A DNA stretch of 64,000 nt from Natrinema caseinilyticum. GTDB taxonomy: Archaea > Halobacteriota > Halobacteria > Halobacteriales > Natrialbaceae. The stretch spans positions 1,671,369 through 1,735,368 of the forward strand of contig NZ_CP100445.1 of the NCBI RefSeq assembly GCF_024227435.1. Reading direction: 5' to 3'. The position numbers and the translations under genes were made by a program. The notes below the pieces were generated by a model. That model worked only from the letters and a program-made list of their open reading frames with translations, ran no database searches and was not told the DNA's origin. Shown here piece by piece: positions 18,897 to 27,540 of the stretch (within the stretch, counting starts at the first letter, position 1; every line of letters starts with the position of its first letter).

Positions 18897-19232
18897 ATGA
18901 GCGAAGAAACAGCACATCCGACGGTAGAATCGATTTCCCAACCGAGAGAAGCCACGCAACCCGCAGCGAACCGGGAACCGGCTCGACTCGACCCGGACGC
19001 GTTCGGACTGGCGTGTGGACTGTTCTGGGCCGGCGCAGTCGCACTGCTCGGTCTTACGGCTCGATTCGGCTGGGGCGAGCGATGGGAACAGCTCCTCGCC
19101 GACATGTATCGCGGGTTCAGCGAAACGCTATCCGGACTCCTCATCGGGGCCGCCTGGGCGTTCGTCGACGCGTTTACCAGCGGATACGTCTTCGCCTGGT
19201 CGTACAATCGCCTCCTCGAGACCCGGCGATGA
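18897..19232 (+). CDS. Holin-like small membrane protein
   Basis: The product is 111 residues from ATG 18897. After about 45 polar residues come two hydrophobic segments: FGLACGLFWAGAVALLGLTARFGWG and LSGLLIGAAWAFVDAFTSGYVFAWSYNRLL. The sequence resembles proteins labelled bacteriophage holin in haloarchaeal genomes (memory, not searched). These are short proteins with two to three helices, present in chromosomes without a prophage, so the lytic role is doubtful; a channel or stress role is as likely. It lies in the accessory region next to the pilin. Confidence 0.75.
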   Translation: MSEETAHPTVESISQPREATQPAANREPARLDPDAFGLACGLFWAGAVALLGLTARFGWGERWEQLLADMYRGFSETLSGLLIGAAWAFVDAFTSGYVFAWSYNRLLETRR

Positions 19233-19424
19233 GAATCCGCGTCCCGGTCTCGTTCTCGGAGCGTTTCCTCGGGCGGCGTTCGTGAATCCGACACGACGGC
19301 GGCAGTATCGCGACGACGGCTCCGACGCTCCCGAACGAATCCGTGGCCGTCGATCGACCGTGATCGAAACCGACGCTCTCGTAGATGGGCAATTAGAAGT
19401 ACACTCGCAGAGTACGCGGCCCAC

Positions 19425-20207
19425 ATGGCCGACCCGGACGGGGAGTCGACTAACGAGTGGGAGTCGGATAAGTACGACGAGGGCCACTCCTTCGTCTTCG
19501 AGTACGGCGAAGGCGTCGTGGATCTTCTCGAGCCGGAACGGGGGGAACGGATCCTCGACCTCGGGTGTGGAACCGGCCACCTCACGGCGCGGATCTCCGA
19601 TTCGGGAGCGACTGCGGTCGGTCTCGACGCCTCGGACGAGATGATTTCGAAGGCTCGCGATACCTACCCCGAGTGCGAATTCGTTTGCGCGGACGCCCGC
19701 GACTTCTCGTTCGACGAGCCGTTCGACGCGGTGTTCTCCAATGCCGCACTTCACTGGATTCCGGACCAGGACGCCGTTCTCGAGTCGGTCGCCGACGCGC
19801 TCGATCCCGGTGGCCGGTTCGTCGCCGAACTCGGCGGGGCGGGTAACGTCGCGGCGATCGTCGACGCAGTCCGTGTCGAAGCAGCGGAACGCGGCTACGA
19901 CGTCGATGCCCCGTGGTACTTCCCGAGCATCGGCGACTACGCCTCGAAACTGGAATCGCACGGGCTCGAGACGCGATCCGCGACGCTCTTCGACCGACCG
20001 ACCGAACTCGAGAACGGGACGAACGGACTCGCGGACTGGCTCGAGATGTTCGGCGACAGTCTCCTCGCGCCGATCCCCGACGACGAACAGCCGTCGGTGA
20101 TCTCGGGGGTCGAGGACCGCCTCCGCGAGGACCTGTTTCAGAAAGGGACGTGGACCGCGGATTATCGACGACTTCGCGTCGTCGCCGCGATGTATAGTAG
20201 TCGTTGA
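19425..20207 (+). CDS. Class I SAM-dependent methyltransferase
   Basis: The product is 260 residues. Motif I is ILDLGCGTGHLTARI (about 41-55); an acidic residue ends the next strand in AVGLDASDEMI; post-motif regions VCADARDFSFDEPFDAVFSNAALHWI and LDPGGRFVAELGG complete a Methyltransf_11/trans-aconitate methyltransferase-like Rossmann fold. The C-terminal part (about 150-255) is the usual variable substrate cap. The substrate is unknown. The last five codons (MYSSR) and the stop codon are supplied by the left terminal repeat of a MITE at 20193, so the original C-terminus may have been longer or different. Confidence 0.92.
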   Translation: MADPDGESTNEWESDKYDEGHSFVFEYGEGVVDLLEPERGERILDLGCGTGHLTARISDSGATAVGLDASDEMISKARDTYPECEFVCADARDFSFDEPFDAVFSNAALHWIPDQDAVLESVADALDPGGRFVAELGGAGNVAAIVDAVRVEAAERGYDVDAPWYFPSIGDYASKLESHGLETRSATLFDRPTELENGTNGLADWLEMFGDSLLAPIPDDEQPSVISGVEDRLREDLFQKGTWTADYRRLRVVAAMYSSR

Positions 20208-20304
20208 AACGATTTACTCACCGCTCGCAGTGACGCGGCCAGCGAGTCTTCGCTGGCCGCGACTTCGCGAGCGGGGTGTGCACTGACTTTCAACGACTAC
20301 TATA
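20193..20304. mobile_element. MITE-like element with 17-bp terminal inverted repeats
   Basis: A 112-bp element starts TATAGTAGTCGTTGAAA and ends with its exact reverse complement TTTCAACGACTACTATA. Inside are two nested hairpins: CCGCTCGC ... GCGAGCGG around 20221, and GCGGCCAGCGA ... TCGCTGGCCGC with a tiny loop. No open frame is present. A clear target-site duplication is not visible. The left repeat overlaps the end of the methyltransferase gene. A decayed relative is at about 48666-48752. Confidence 0.8.
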
Positions 20305-20823
20305 GCGCTTCGGAACGCGGTCGACGAGTCGGATCGGCTCCGTTGCGATCGGCCCCGCCTTCCGAACCGTCTCCCTCGAGGGTCACGACTCGCGTCGATT
20401 CGTCTCGGCGTTCTTCAGGCGGTGCTCGAGGCCGCGGGCACCCGCAGTCGCGAGTGCGCCGTCCGCGGGGATGGAAAAGCGCGGGTGTGCCCGATCAGGA
20501 CTGCGTCGCACTCTTCAGAACGTTATCAGTGTCCGACTATAACCGCCTAAATTAGAGGGGGGAGGTTGGCGATGTGAACGAAATCGACCGGGTGGTGAGG
20601 CACCGGTCCTGTGTCCTCGCTTGCACTGATGACGATGTATACTCACACACGACCCACCGAAGGAATTTCGGATGGGCAGACCGATAAAACGTCCCGAGAG
20701 CCGCTGCATCGCGGTTTTATCGGATCACTCGAGCCGAAGGAGAGGTCGTCGCTCGAGGGTGTAACCGCGACGACAGGCGGGAAGACGGACCATGCCAGTG
20801 ACGGCTACCGGAGGCGGTCGCAG
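20305..20823. other. Intergenic region after the MITE
   Basis: No gene was recognised in these about 520 bp. An AT-leaning patch lies around 20520-20560 and could be a promoter for the small frame at 20824. Short frames present here lack haloarchaeal codon bias. Confidence 0.45.
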
Positions 20824-21009
20824 ATGACCGATAGCAGCCAGTTCACGCGTATTTGTCTCGAGGAAGTCCTTCGCGAGGTCGAGACGCTCGACACGCAACT
20901 TTCCGAGCCGATCACGTTGCGGCCGGCGATCACCACTCTCGAGACCACGGTCGAGTTGCTCGAACGAGTCGTTTCGAACTGCGCGGGAGGGCAGAAGCGG
21001 ACTCGGTGA
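20824..21009 (+). CDS. Small hypothetical protein
   Basis: The 61-residue frame MTDSSQFTRICLEEVLREVETLD followed by ITTLETTVELLERVV is mostly helical with a heptad-like pattern, which could make a short coiled coil. I do not recognise the family. The frame is open upstream to 20611, but that part is compositionally poor. It lies in the accessory region just before an integrase remnant. It may be a real small gene or part of a decayed element. Confidence 0.4.
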   Translation: MTDSSQFTRICLEEVLREVETLDTQLSEPITLRPAITTLETTVELLERVVSNCAGGQKRTR

Positions 21010-21078
21010 CGAAGGGACGGGGTTTCTACGTGAGTCCGCCGCTCCCGCATTCGGACTCCCGAAGTACGACACGCCACG

Positions 21079-21255
21079 AACGCAACGCGACCGCGCGACG
21101 TACTGACTCGATATCTGGAAGACAAGCCCTCCGACGTGAGCCGTTCCACCCTCTCGAACTACCAGACGCTGCTGAACGGGTTCCGCAACTGGCTTACCGA
21201 TACGAGCGGCGGTGAGCTGCCGGAGGCGTGCGCTCCGACGGAACGGCGATACTGA
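21079..21255 (+). pseudogene. Tyrosine recombinase (integrase) N-terminal remnant
   Basis: In frame 1 the translation around 21088-21200 reads RPRDVLTRYLEDKPSDVS, then RSTLSNYQTLLNGFRNWLTD: the SAM-like core-binding domain of XerC/phage-type integrases (the chain that grips DNA before the catalytic domain). It stops at 21253-21255 after a short unrelated tail, and no ATG or GTG precedes it in frame, so both ends are broken. The catalytic R...HxxR...Y domain is absent. It is too short for routine gene callers. It supports past integration of an element in this region, next to tRNA-Ala repeats at 24.4-24.7 kb. Confidence 0.6.
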
Positions 21256-21288
21256 CGAGAAAGCGCCTTCTCCCGGGAGAGGTGGCGG

Positions 21289-23028
21289 TCAGAATACCTG
21301 CTGGCGCCAGCTTCCGATGGACGACAGGACGGCGATCGGGTGGAGCGCGCTGTCGTCGCCGGATAGCACGTCGTCCTGTAGTTGCGTTACCGCGTTCGCA
21401 TCGATGAAGTCGAGATCGGTCATGGTTTCCAGGCGGTCGTCGACCGTCCGCCGGAGAGTGGTGTGAGAGCGATACCAGTTTGCTTTCATTCCGTACCTAT
21501 CGTGTGCGACTTTAACGTATGCGGCGCCGAGAAGCTGTATCGGTTGGGGCCACTTCGGCGAGAGGTTCGTTCGCTCGTATGTTACGTCGTCGAGCGAGTT
21601 CATTTGTTGGGCGAGTTTGAGTTTCAGTGGCGCGACTGCCTGCGGAATTTTTCCACCAGTCATGGGGAAGTGGTGTTGACGGAGCTTCGGCGGGAGAGCT
21701 GCGGTGTGTTCTAGAAGCGTGCGACTCGTCAGCGGCGCTCGAGTATCGACCTGAGAGCCGACGAGATCCCCTCGGTAGTGATTGCGGAAATAATTCGCGT
21801 AGAGGACATCTGAGCCGGTTTCGTAGACCGTGTTGCCAGTCGCGCCATCGACCGCCTTCGCGGTCGTCTGACGGCCGGAGTATGGCGCCGTAAGCACCTC
21901 ACTTGCGTCGAAAGTAGCTAAATCGTCGTAGAGCGCGTTGACCAAGGCCGCTTTGTTCGGTTGTTTGAGTGTCTCGGTAAAGATATCATCGCCGAACACC
22001 TCTCCCTGGCCCGAGATATCCAGCATGACATCAACGTGGTCCGAGAGTTCGCCAAAGATGAAATCGACACCGTGAATGTACCGCCACGTCTTCATTCCGT
22101 CCGTAAGCAGTGCGGCTTTGTCGAGATATTCGGCCGTCCCATTCGGAGTGAACTCACCGATTTCGTGGCTGATACCTAATGTAGCCGCGATCTCCTTTGC
22201 GGGTTCGAGATTCGTTCCGTCCGCCGGATTCCCATCATACGTAATGGTTCGAATGTTTTCTGCTGCATCGCTCAGTTCCTTCACTGCGAGTCGACTGTCG
22301 AGACCTCCGGAAAGCCACGTTCCGATACGATCGTCTCGATCCGCACTCTCGGTACACGATCTAACAGCGTCCCGGTATTCTGCTCTCACTCGACTAACGT
22401 ACGAGTTCGAACCGGCGTGCACCGACGAAACGTAGGAGGTATATCGGTGTGGAACAGGGTCGGACGCCTGGATGTAGCTCGCTATCGGTGCTGTATCTAC
22501 GCCCTTTACGAGCGAGTGGTCGTTCCAGGCGTAGCCGAACGTCAGGAGGTCACCGACTGTCCGGGGGTCGATCTCCGGGTCGGTCAGGTGGCTAGTGAGT
22601 GCTGCAAGTGACGAACTGACGATAACGGGATCCGATGACGAATACAGTCGTTTCGAGGCGAGGCGATCGGTGCCAACGACCAGATCCTCGTCATCGAAGG
22701 CACAGAGCAGAAAGGAGCCATCGAGCTGTGGCAATACCGTCTCGGGGCTTTCGAGCAGTTCAGTTGCCAGTTCTTCTTCGGAATCGTAGGGGGACTGACG
22801 GATAACCCCGTGGCGTAGATACCGAATCGATCCCGTTTCGATTGCTCGATGAGAGGTCGGTGCTCGATCGCCGTGATGGACGTGAATGGCGCTGAATTTG
22901 TCAGACTCCAGTATAGTAGATTCGTACCACGGCTCGGAAGCAAATTCTGTGAGATGGTCGTGATTAACGTTTTCTGCTTCCCCAGCGAGTATTCCACGCA
23001 TTAAATGCAGATAAGACTCTAAAGACAT
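21289..23028 (-). CDS. Asparagine synthase-related protein
   Basis: The product is 579 residues. The N-terminal region (1 to about 190) resembles a class II glutamine amidotransferase fold but starts MSLESYLHLM, so the required Cys2 nucleophile is missing. The C-terminal ATP-pyrophosphatase domain has the PP-loop WLSGGLDSRLAVKEL (about 246-260), followed by ITYDGNP and GKIPQAV segments. Such proteins use ATP to adenylate a carboxylate and amidate it; in haloarchaea many sit in surface-glycan or secondary-metabolite clusters. Here it stands alone. Codon use is clearly less GC-rich than its neighbours, which suggests transfer. The substrate is unknown and glutaminase activity is unlikely. Confidence 0.88.
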   Translation of the reverse strand: MSLESYLHLMRGILAGEAENVNHDHLTEFASEPWYESTILESDKFSAIHVHHGDRAPTSHRAIETGSIRYLRHGVIRQSPYDSEEELATELLESPETVLPQLDGSFLLCAFDDEDLVVGTDRLASKRLYSSSDPVIVSSSLAALTSHLTDPEIDPRTVGDLLTFGYAWNDHSLVKGVDTAPIASYIQASDPVPHRYTSYVSSVHAGSNSYVSRVRAEYRDAVRSCTESADRDDRIGTWLSGGLDSRLAVKELSDAAENIRTITYDGNPADGTNLEPAKEIAATLGISHEIGEFTPNGTAEYLDKAALLTDGMKTWRYIHGVDFIFGELSDHVDVMLDISGQGEVFGDDIFTETLKQPNKAALVNALYDDLATFDASEVLTAPYSGRQTTAKAVDGATGNTVYETGSDVLYANYFRNHYRGDLVGSQVDTRAPLTSRTLLEHTAALPPKLRQHHFPMTGGKIPQAVAPLKLKLAQQMNSLDDVTYERTNLSPKWPQPIQLLGAAYVKVAHDRYGMKANWYRSHTTLRRTVDDRLETMTDLDFIDANAVTQLQDDVLSGDDSALHPIAVLSSIGSWRQQVF

Positions 23029-23374
23029 AAATGTTCTCTTTCGGGCCAGTTAAAATTTTAAAGTTATAAACCAACTTTATCAGTGTTCGATATTATCCTC
23101 GAGTATATAAACAATTAATAATATCATTATATGATCATTCGGCTTCTCGCCGTTGGGAATTAGATTTGGTGCCAGCCGTAGACTGTGAATCGTATTCAGG
23201 GAAGGAATACCGTTGATGGCAACATCGGTACTAATCGAGTGCTGAAATCAGTTGTAGGCGATCTGTCTGTAGCGATAGCACGAGAGTTGCACCGATGACA
23301 CGCGATAGACGCCCCCAACGGGCGCGGACTGGCGTGACGGCTTCCCGTCGTGGTGTCCTGCGATCGGTGCTGGC
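23029..23374. other. AT-rich intergenic region, likely promoter of the asparagine-synthase-like gene
   Basis: Positions 23045-23140 are strongly AT-rich with several TATA-like strings (TTTAAAGTTATAAA, GTATATAAACAATTAA). One serves the gene at 23028. The composition differs sharply from the core chromosome. No gene recognised; a weak GC-rich frame on the minus strand (23248-23511) has good codon bias but no family I know. Confidence 0.5.
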
Positions 23375-23890
23375 GTGGCCGACAGCCTCCTGATCAGTTC
23401 GACGTCGGCCGAGGCCGCTCCGGCGACGACGAATCGGACGTCGATGCACGGACGACAGTCGAAACGCTCGTCGACGCCAGCGTCGGGGCCGTCGACCGAC
23501 AACACGAGCACCGAGACCGGTTCGACTGGCTGCTCGAGTCGGCCGGAACCGATACAGATCGTGATCGGTGGCTATGCCGACGACCCCGACGACATGGCCG
23601 AGCGAGAAGACGTCGGGGACGACGGCGACGTCCTGGCAAACGCGTCCAAATTCGTCTCCTCGTTGCACCGCAGCGAAGACGAGGCCGTCGCGACGCTCGT
23701 TTCGGTGTACCCCGATGGAGACCTGGAAGGAACGGAGGAAGACGCGATCGCCGAATTCGAAACGGACGCCGACGTCGAACGCACCGGCGAGACCGATCTC
23801 GTCGACGACCGGGAGACGAGCGCAGACGTCACCGTCACCGTCCAGTCAGATCGGGCCGCGATCACCGGCACGTGGGACAGCGAGAACTGA
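23375..23890 (+). CDS. Acidic hypothetical protein, N-terminus uncertain
   Basis: The second half (about 23555-23890) has clear haloarchaeal coding character and is very acidic: IVIGGYADDPDDMAEREDVG, then DVLANASKFVSSLHRSEDEAV, ETSADVTVTVQSDRAAITGTW. The first about 60 residues look like noise except for a possible lipobox-like TGC. The opposite strand of that 5' part has equally good codon bias (a second possible fragment, 23248-23511). The locus may therefore be the C-terminal piece of a secreted protein abutting another fragment. I do not recognise the family. Confidence 0.35.
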   Translation: MADSLLISSTSAEAAPATTNRTSMHGRQSKRSSTPASGPSTDNTSTETGSTGCSSRPEPIQIVIGGYADDPDDMAEREDVGDDGDVLANASKFVSSLHRSEDEAVATLVSVYPDGDLEGTEEDAIAEFETDADVERTGETDLVDDRETSADVTVTVQSDRAAITGTWDSEN

Positions 23891-24371
23891 GTTCCGAATT
23901 GTCGACGCGACGGTTTCGACAGCCCGGACGAGGCGCGTCACCGCAGCCCGCTTTCTTCTCGTCCAGAGCATGGTCGCCGTGTATATCCTTCGATGGGATT
24001 TATAATTCTTATGCACTCTTAAGTGAAAATACCCTCAGCTATATGGAGATCGTAAGTATACACTGTGGAAAAAATGAACAATCAAATATACAGGTAAGCC
24101 ATAAAGGACGATAATAACCGGTATCACAATTATATTCGGTGTCGTATTACCATCGCCATTTACGAACACAAGAGATGCTAAAAGAAATGTTATTATCGAT
24201 AGAAACCATTCGGAACGATTTATAATTGGATGTAGTGGTTATATTAATTTAATACTTCTCATTTTAGGGAATTACAATCATTGGCTCTACAATTTTCCCC
24301 GCCCGGGAATCTTAGACAATGGCTCTATTTCGGCGAAATCAATCTAATACTATTCGTACAATACAAAAATT
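23891..24371. other. AT-rich non-coding stretch inside the accessory region
   Basis: About 480 bp with low GC, many stops in all frames and no gene. Strings such as AATTATATTC and TTATATTAATTTAATACTT occur. This composition is foreign to the host and fits the right end of an integrated or decayed element. Confidence 0.55.
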
Positions 24372-24478
24372 GACTCGCCGGGATTGAGCAAACGCGAAGC
24401 GTTTGCGATGTTCGGCGAGTCCGCGACTGAACGAGCGAAGCGACGTGAAGGAGTGGACTCGTCGGGATTTGAACCCGA
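24372..24478. repeat. tRNA-3'-end-containing repeat cluster
   Basis: The block reads GACTCGCCGGGATTGAGC, then the hairpin GCAAACGCGAAGCGTTTGC, GTTCGGCGAGTCCGCGACTGA, and finally TGGACTCGTCGGGATTTGAA at 24453. The last part is, on the minus strand, the T-arm and acceptor end of a tRNA, a near copy of the true tRNA-Ala end at 24586. The block is inverted relative to 18519-18630. Possible att or recombination footprint. Confidence 0.7.
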
Positions 24479-24585
24479 AGGAAGACGGTCGCTCGCTTCG
24501 CTCGCGCTGCGACTTCCAGGGCTTCAAATCCCGTCTTCGACGACGATTCGCGCCGCTCGCGAATTTGCTCGCGCCGCAAGAATCA

Positions 24586-24657
24586 TGGACTCGCCGGGAT
24601 TTGAACCCGGGGCCTCTTCCTTGCGAAGGAAGCGATCTGCCACTGATCTACGAGCCC
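24586..24657 (-). tRNA. tRNA-Ala (anticodon CGC)
   Basis: A 72-nt cloverleaf on the minus strand starts GGGCTCG and ends CGAGTCC plus discriminator A. The acceptor pairs fully, with the G3-U70 wobble that identifies alanine tRNA. The anticodon stem is CTTCC/GGAAG with loop TTCGCAA, so the anticodon is CGC (reads GCG). The T arm is CCGGG TTCAAAT CCCGG. Only the A discriminator is encoded; a full CCA tail is not. The 3' end faces the accessory region to the left, the usual side for element integration. Confidence 0.96.
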
Positions 24658-24786
24658 TCGCACGTTCCTACCCCCGGTTTCTATTTGAGGCTTGTGTTTC
24701 GGGGCCGCTTCGAGACGCGCCCACAAGCCTCGCCAGGCCGACTCCGTCTCGAGTTCGGTTCCTTTTCTCGCGTCTCATCGTCCGGT

Positions 24787-25467
24787 TCAGCCCGAAACCC
24801 GATCGCTGGAACCGCGGGCGGAGACGGCGAGGACGCCGGCGCGGCCGGCGAACAGTCCGACGAGCAAGCCCGTGAAGTGGGCGATCAGGGCGACACCCGG
24901 CGAGGCGGTCGCGAACGTAACAGCGATTGCGAGGACGACGAACGTCAGGATCGACGCCCAGCGCGGGACGCCGACGAACGAAGCGAGGCCGGACGAGAGC
25001 CGGTTGGAGGCGATGAGATAGCCGAGGAGAGCGAAGACGGCGCCGCTGGCACCGAGAACTCCCGGGTTCGGGACGAACAGTCCGGTGACGACGATCTGGG
25101 AGACGCCCGCGATCGCCCCCGTCGCGACGAAGAAGGCGTGAAAGCGGAGCCGCGTCGTCGCTCGAGCCACGGGCCACCCGAAGACGATGAGGGCGACGCT
25201 GTTCGAGACGAGGTGGCTGACCCCATTGTGTGCGTAGACGCTCGTCACGATCGTCCACGGGTTGGTCGCCAACGGCGGTGTGAGGACGAACAGTCCGGCC
25301 ATCACGCCCGCAAAATAGGTGAGACCCTGGACGACGAAGACGAGGACGAAGACGACGAGCAACTCGAGGATCGGGCTGCCCGTCCCGGGCTCCGAGCCGT
25401 CGGTTCGCCCCGAATCGGACCGCAGGTAGGTGTCCGACTGTGACCGTGACCGCGAGCGCCGCGCCAT
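24787..25467 (-). CDS. Rhomboid family intramembrane serine protease
   Basis: The product is 226 residues with about six membrane helices. The catalytic serine sits in GASGAVFALLGYL (GxSG, about residue 141) and the catalytic histidine in AHFTGLLVG (about 195). The oxyanion-side HNGVSHLVSNSVALIVFG (about 80-97) also matches the family. An Arg/Ser-rich cytosolic N-terminus of about 30 residues precedes helix 1. Rhomboids cut membrane proteins within or near a helix; targets in haloarchaea are unknown. It lies between tRNA-Ala and the S10/EF-1A operon. Codon use is like the core genome. Confidence 0.93.
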   Translation of the reverse strand: MARRSRSRSQSDTYLRSDSGRTDGSEPGTGSPILELLVVFVLVFVVQGLTYFAGVMAGLFVLTPPLATNPWTIVTSVYAHNGVSHLVSNSVALIVFGWPVARATTRLRFHAFFVATGAIAGVSQIVVTGLFVPNPGVLGASGAVFALLGYLIASNRLSSGLASFVGVPRWASILTFVVLAIAVTFATASPGVALIAHFTGLLVGLFAGRAGVLAVSARGSSDRVSG

Positions 25468-25710
25468 ACGGATAATGAGACGCGGAGCGACAAAAGTTCC
25501 GGCACGGACTGGTCATGCCGCCGGGAAATCGAACGGTCCGCGTCCCCTGTTGCTGTCGTCCGTCACCGTGACGCTTGCTGTCGTTCGTGACCGTGACCGT
25601 GGAGTGGTCACAGCACGGTCGACGGACGCGGCCGCCGCTGGCGGATCACCACTCGCGACTGCAAAAACGATGAAAACTCCTCCTCGCACTCGAGTCCGAT
25701 CGAACGGGCC

Positions 25711-26019
25711 TCAGTCTTCGAGGACGATCTCGATCGAAACGTCGTTGGGCACCTGAATGCGCATGAGCTGTCGGAGTGCGCGTTCGTCGGCGTCCAGATC
25801 GATCAGGCGCTTGTGGACGCGCATCTCCCAGTGCTCCCACGTGGCGGTGCCCTCGCCGTCGGGCGATTTCCGGGTCGGCACCTCGAGGGTCTTCGTCGGC
25901 AGCGGGATCGGACCGCTCAGGTTGACGCCGGTGTTGTTCGCGATCTCGCGGACGTCGTCACAGATGTCGTCCAGGTCGTCGGGACTGGTGCCCGCGAGTC
26001 GAACGCGTGCTTGCTGCAT
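25711..26019 (-). CDS. rps10: 30S ribosomal protein S10
   Basis: The 102-residue protein has the S10 core: [22 protein letters not shown], then [18 protein letters not shown] and [20 protein letters not shown]. The length and the archaeal PLPTK loop fit. It directly follows the EF-1A stop (26020) with no spacer, as in most archaea where tuf and rps10 form an operon. Confidence 0.97.
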   Translation of the reverse strand: MQQARVRLAGTSPDDLDDICDDVREIANNTGVNLSGPIPLPTKTLEVPTRKSPDGEGTATWEHWEMRVHKRLIDLDADERALRQLMRIQVPNDVSIEIVLED

Positions 26020-27282
26020 TTATTTCTCGTTGACGTCGAGGACCTTGCCGGCGGCGATGGTCTGACCCATGTCGCGGATTGCGAAGCTCCCGAGTTCGGG
26101 AATCTCGCTGGACGGCTCGATGCTGAGGGGCTTTTGCGGTCGGATGGTGACCACAGCAGCGTCGCCCGACTGGATGAAGTCGGGGTTCTCCTCGGCGACC
26201 TCGCCGCTCGAGGGGTCCATCTTCTTGTCGATGGACTCGATCGTACAGGCGACCTGCGCCGTGTGGGCGTGGAAGACCGGCGTGTAGCCGGCGGTGATCA
26301 CGGACGGGTGCTGCATGACGACGATCTGGGCCTGGAACGTCTCGGCGACGCTCGGCGGGTCGTCGGCGGGGCCACAGACGTCACCGCGGCGGATGTCGTC
26401 TTTGCCGATGCCGCGGACGTTGAATCCGACGTTGTCACCGGGCTCGGCTTTGGGCACCTCTTCGTGGTGCATCTCGATCGTCTTGACCTCGCCGCCCACG
26501 TCGCTGGGCTGGAAGGAGACGTTGTCGCCCGTGTTCATGACACCGGTCTCGATACGTCCGACGGGGACGGTACCGATACCCGAAATCGTGTAGACGTCCT
26601 GAATCGGGAGTCGGAGCGGCGCGTCCGTCGGCGGCTCCGGCTCCGGCAGGTCGTTCAGGGCCTCGAGCAGGATTTCGCCGTCGTACCAGGACGTGTTGTC
26701 CGACCGCTCGGCGATGTTGTCGCCCTCGAACGCCGAGATCGGGATGAACGACGCGTCGTCGGTGTTGAACTGGACCTGCTTGAGCAGTTGCTCGACTTCG
26801 GTGACGACCTCGTCGTACGTCGACTCCTCGTAGTCGACGACGTCCATCTTGTTGATGCCGATGATGAGTTCGTCGATACCGAGGGTGCGAGCCAGGAAGA
26901 CGTGCTCCTGGGTCTGGGGCGCGACACCGTCGTCGGCGGCGACGACGAGGACGGCGTTGTCCGCCTGGGATGCGCCCGTAATCATGTTCTTGACGAAGTC
27001 GCGGTGACCGGGACAGTCGACGATCGTGAAGTCGTACTCGTCGGTCGAGAACTCCTGGTGGGCGATGTCGATGGTCACACCGCGTTCGCGCTCTTCGGCG
27101 AGGTTGTCCATGACGTAGGCGAACTCGAAGCCGCCTTTGCCTTTCTCCTCGGCTTCCTCGCGGTGCTGTTCGATGACGTGCTCGGGTACGCTCCCTGTCT
27201 CGTAGAGGAGTCGTCCCACGAGCGTGCTCTTCCCGTGGTCAACGTGACCGATGATGGCCAGGTTCTGGTGTCGTTCGCTCAT
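26020..27282 (-). CDS. tef1a: Translation elongation factor EF-1 alpha
   Basis: The 420-residue GTPase has G1 GHVDHGKST (12-20), G3 DCPGHRDF and G4 NKMD, then beta-barrel domains 2 and 3 ending [11 protein letters not shown]. It delivers aminoacyl-tRNA to the ribosome. It is the first gene of the tef1a-rps10 operon, with a BRE-TATA element about 50-70 bp upstream. Length and motifs are typical for archaea. Confidence 0.98.
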   Translation of the reverse strand: MSERHQNLAIIGHVDHGKSTLVGRLLYETGSVPEHVIEQHREEAEEKGKGGFEFAYVMDNLAEERERGVTIDIAHQEFSTDEYDFTIVDCPGHRDFVKNMITGASQADNAVLVVAADDGVAPQTQEHVFLARTLGIDELIIGINKMDVVDYEESTYDEVVTEVEQLLKQVQFNTDDASFIPISAFEGDNIAERSDNTSWYDGEILLEALNDLPEPEPPTDAPLRLPIQDVYTISGIGTVPVGRIETGVMNTGDNVSFQPSDVGGEVKTIEMHHEEVPKAEPGDNVGFNVRGIGKDDIRRGDVCGPADDPPSVAETFQAQIVVMQHPSVITAGYTPVFHAHTAQVACTIESIDKKMDPSSGEVAEENPDFIQSGDAAVVTIRPQKPLSIEPSSEIPELGSFAIRDMGQTIAAGKVLDVNEK

Positions 27283-27331
27283 TGTTGTAGCTCACGCGCA
27301 GAGGCGCTTATATCGGTGTCCTTGGCTCGTT

Positions 27332-27354
27332 GCGGTTAAAACCATTTCGAAAGC
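27332..27354 (-). promoter_or_regulatory. BRE-TATA promoter of tef1a-rps10
   Basis: On the minus strand: TTTCGAAATGGTTTTAACC. The BRE (CGAAAT) and TATA box (TTTTAAC) match those of the rps24e promoter at 12904. A second TATA-like GATATAAG lies closer, at about 27306-27315. Confidence 0.55.
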
Positions 27355-27540
27355 GTATTCAGGAGAACCCGCCGCTGTCTTGCGGTTTGCCTAGTATTCA
27401 CACGCCACGGAAGGTCCGGCTGACGGATATCGCCTGCACGAACGCCGGGCGACGCTCGCTCGAGTGGGACCCGAAGCGACTCGAGCGAACCGACACGAGG
27501 AGACGGGAGGCGGCGAAGAACGGAAGCGCCGGAGTCGGGT

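Noticed and set aside
24453-24478. A second complete tRNA gene
   Set aside because: Only the T-arm and acceptor 3' end are present; D and anticodon arms are missing.
24372-24585. Hairpin repeats considered as a short CRISPR array
   Set aside because: No regular repeat-spacer period; the repeats are tRNA-end and palindromic sequences.
25813-27339. 508-codon plus-strand frame opposite EF-1A and S10
   Set aside because: Antisense of two unmistakable translation genes.
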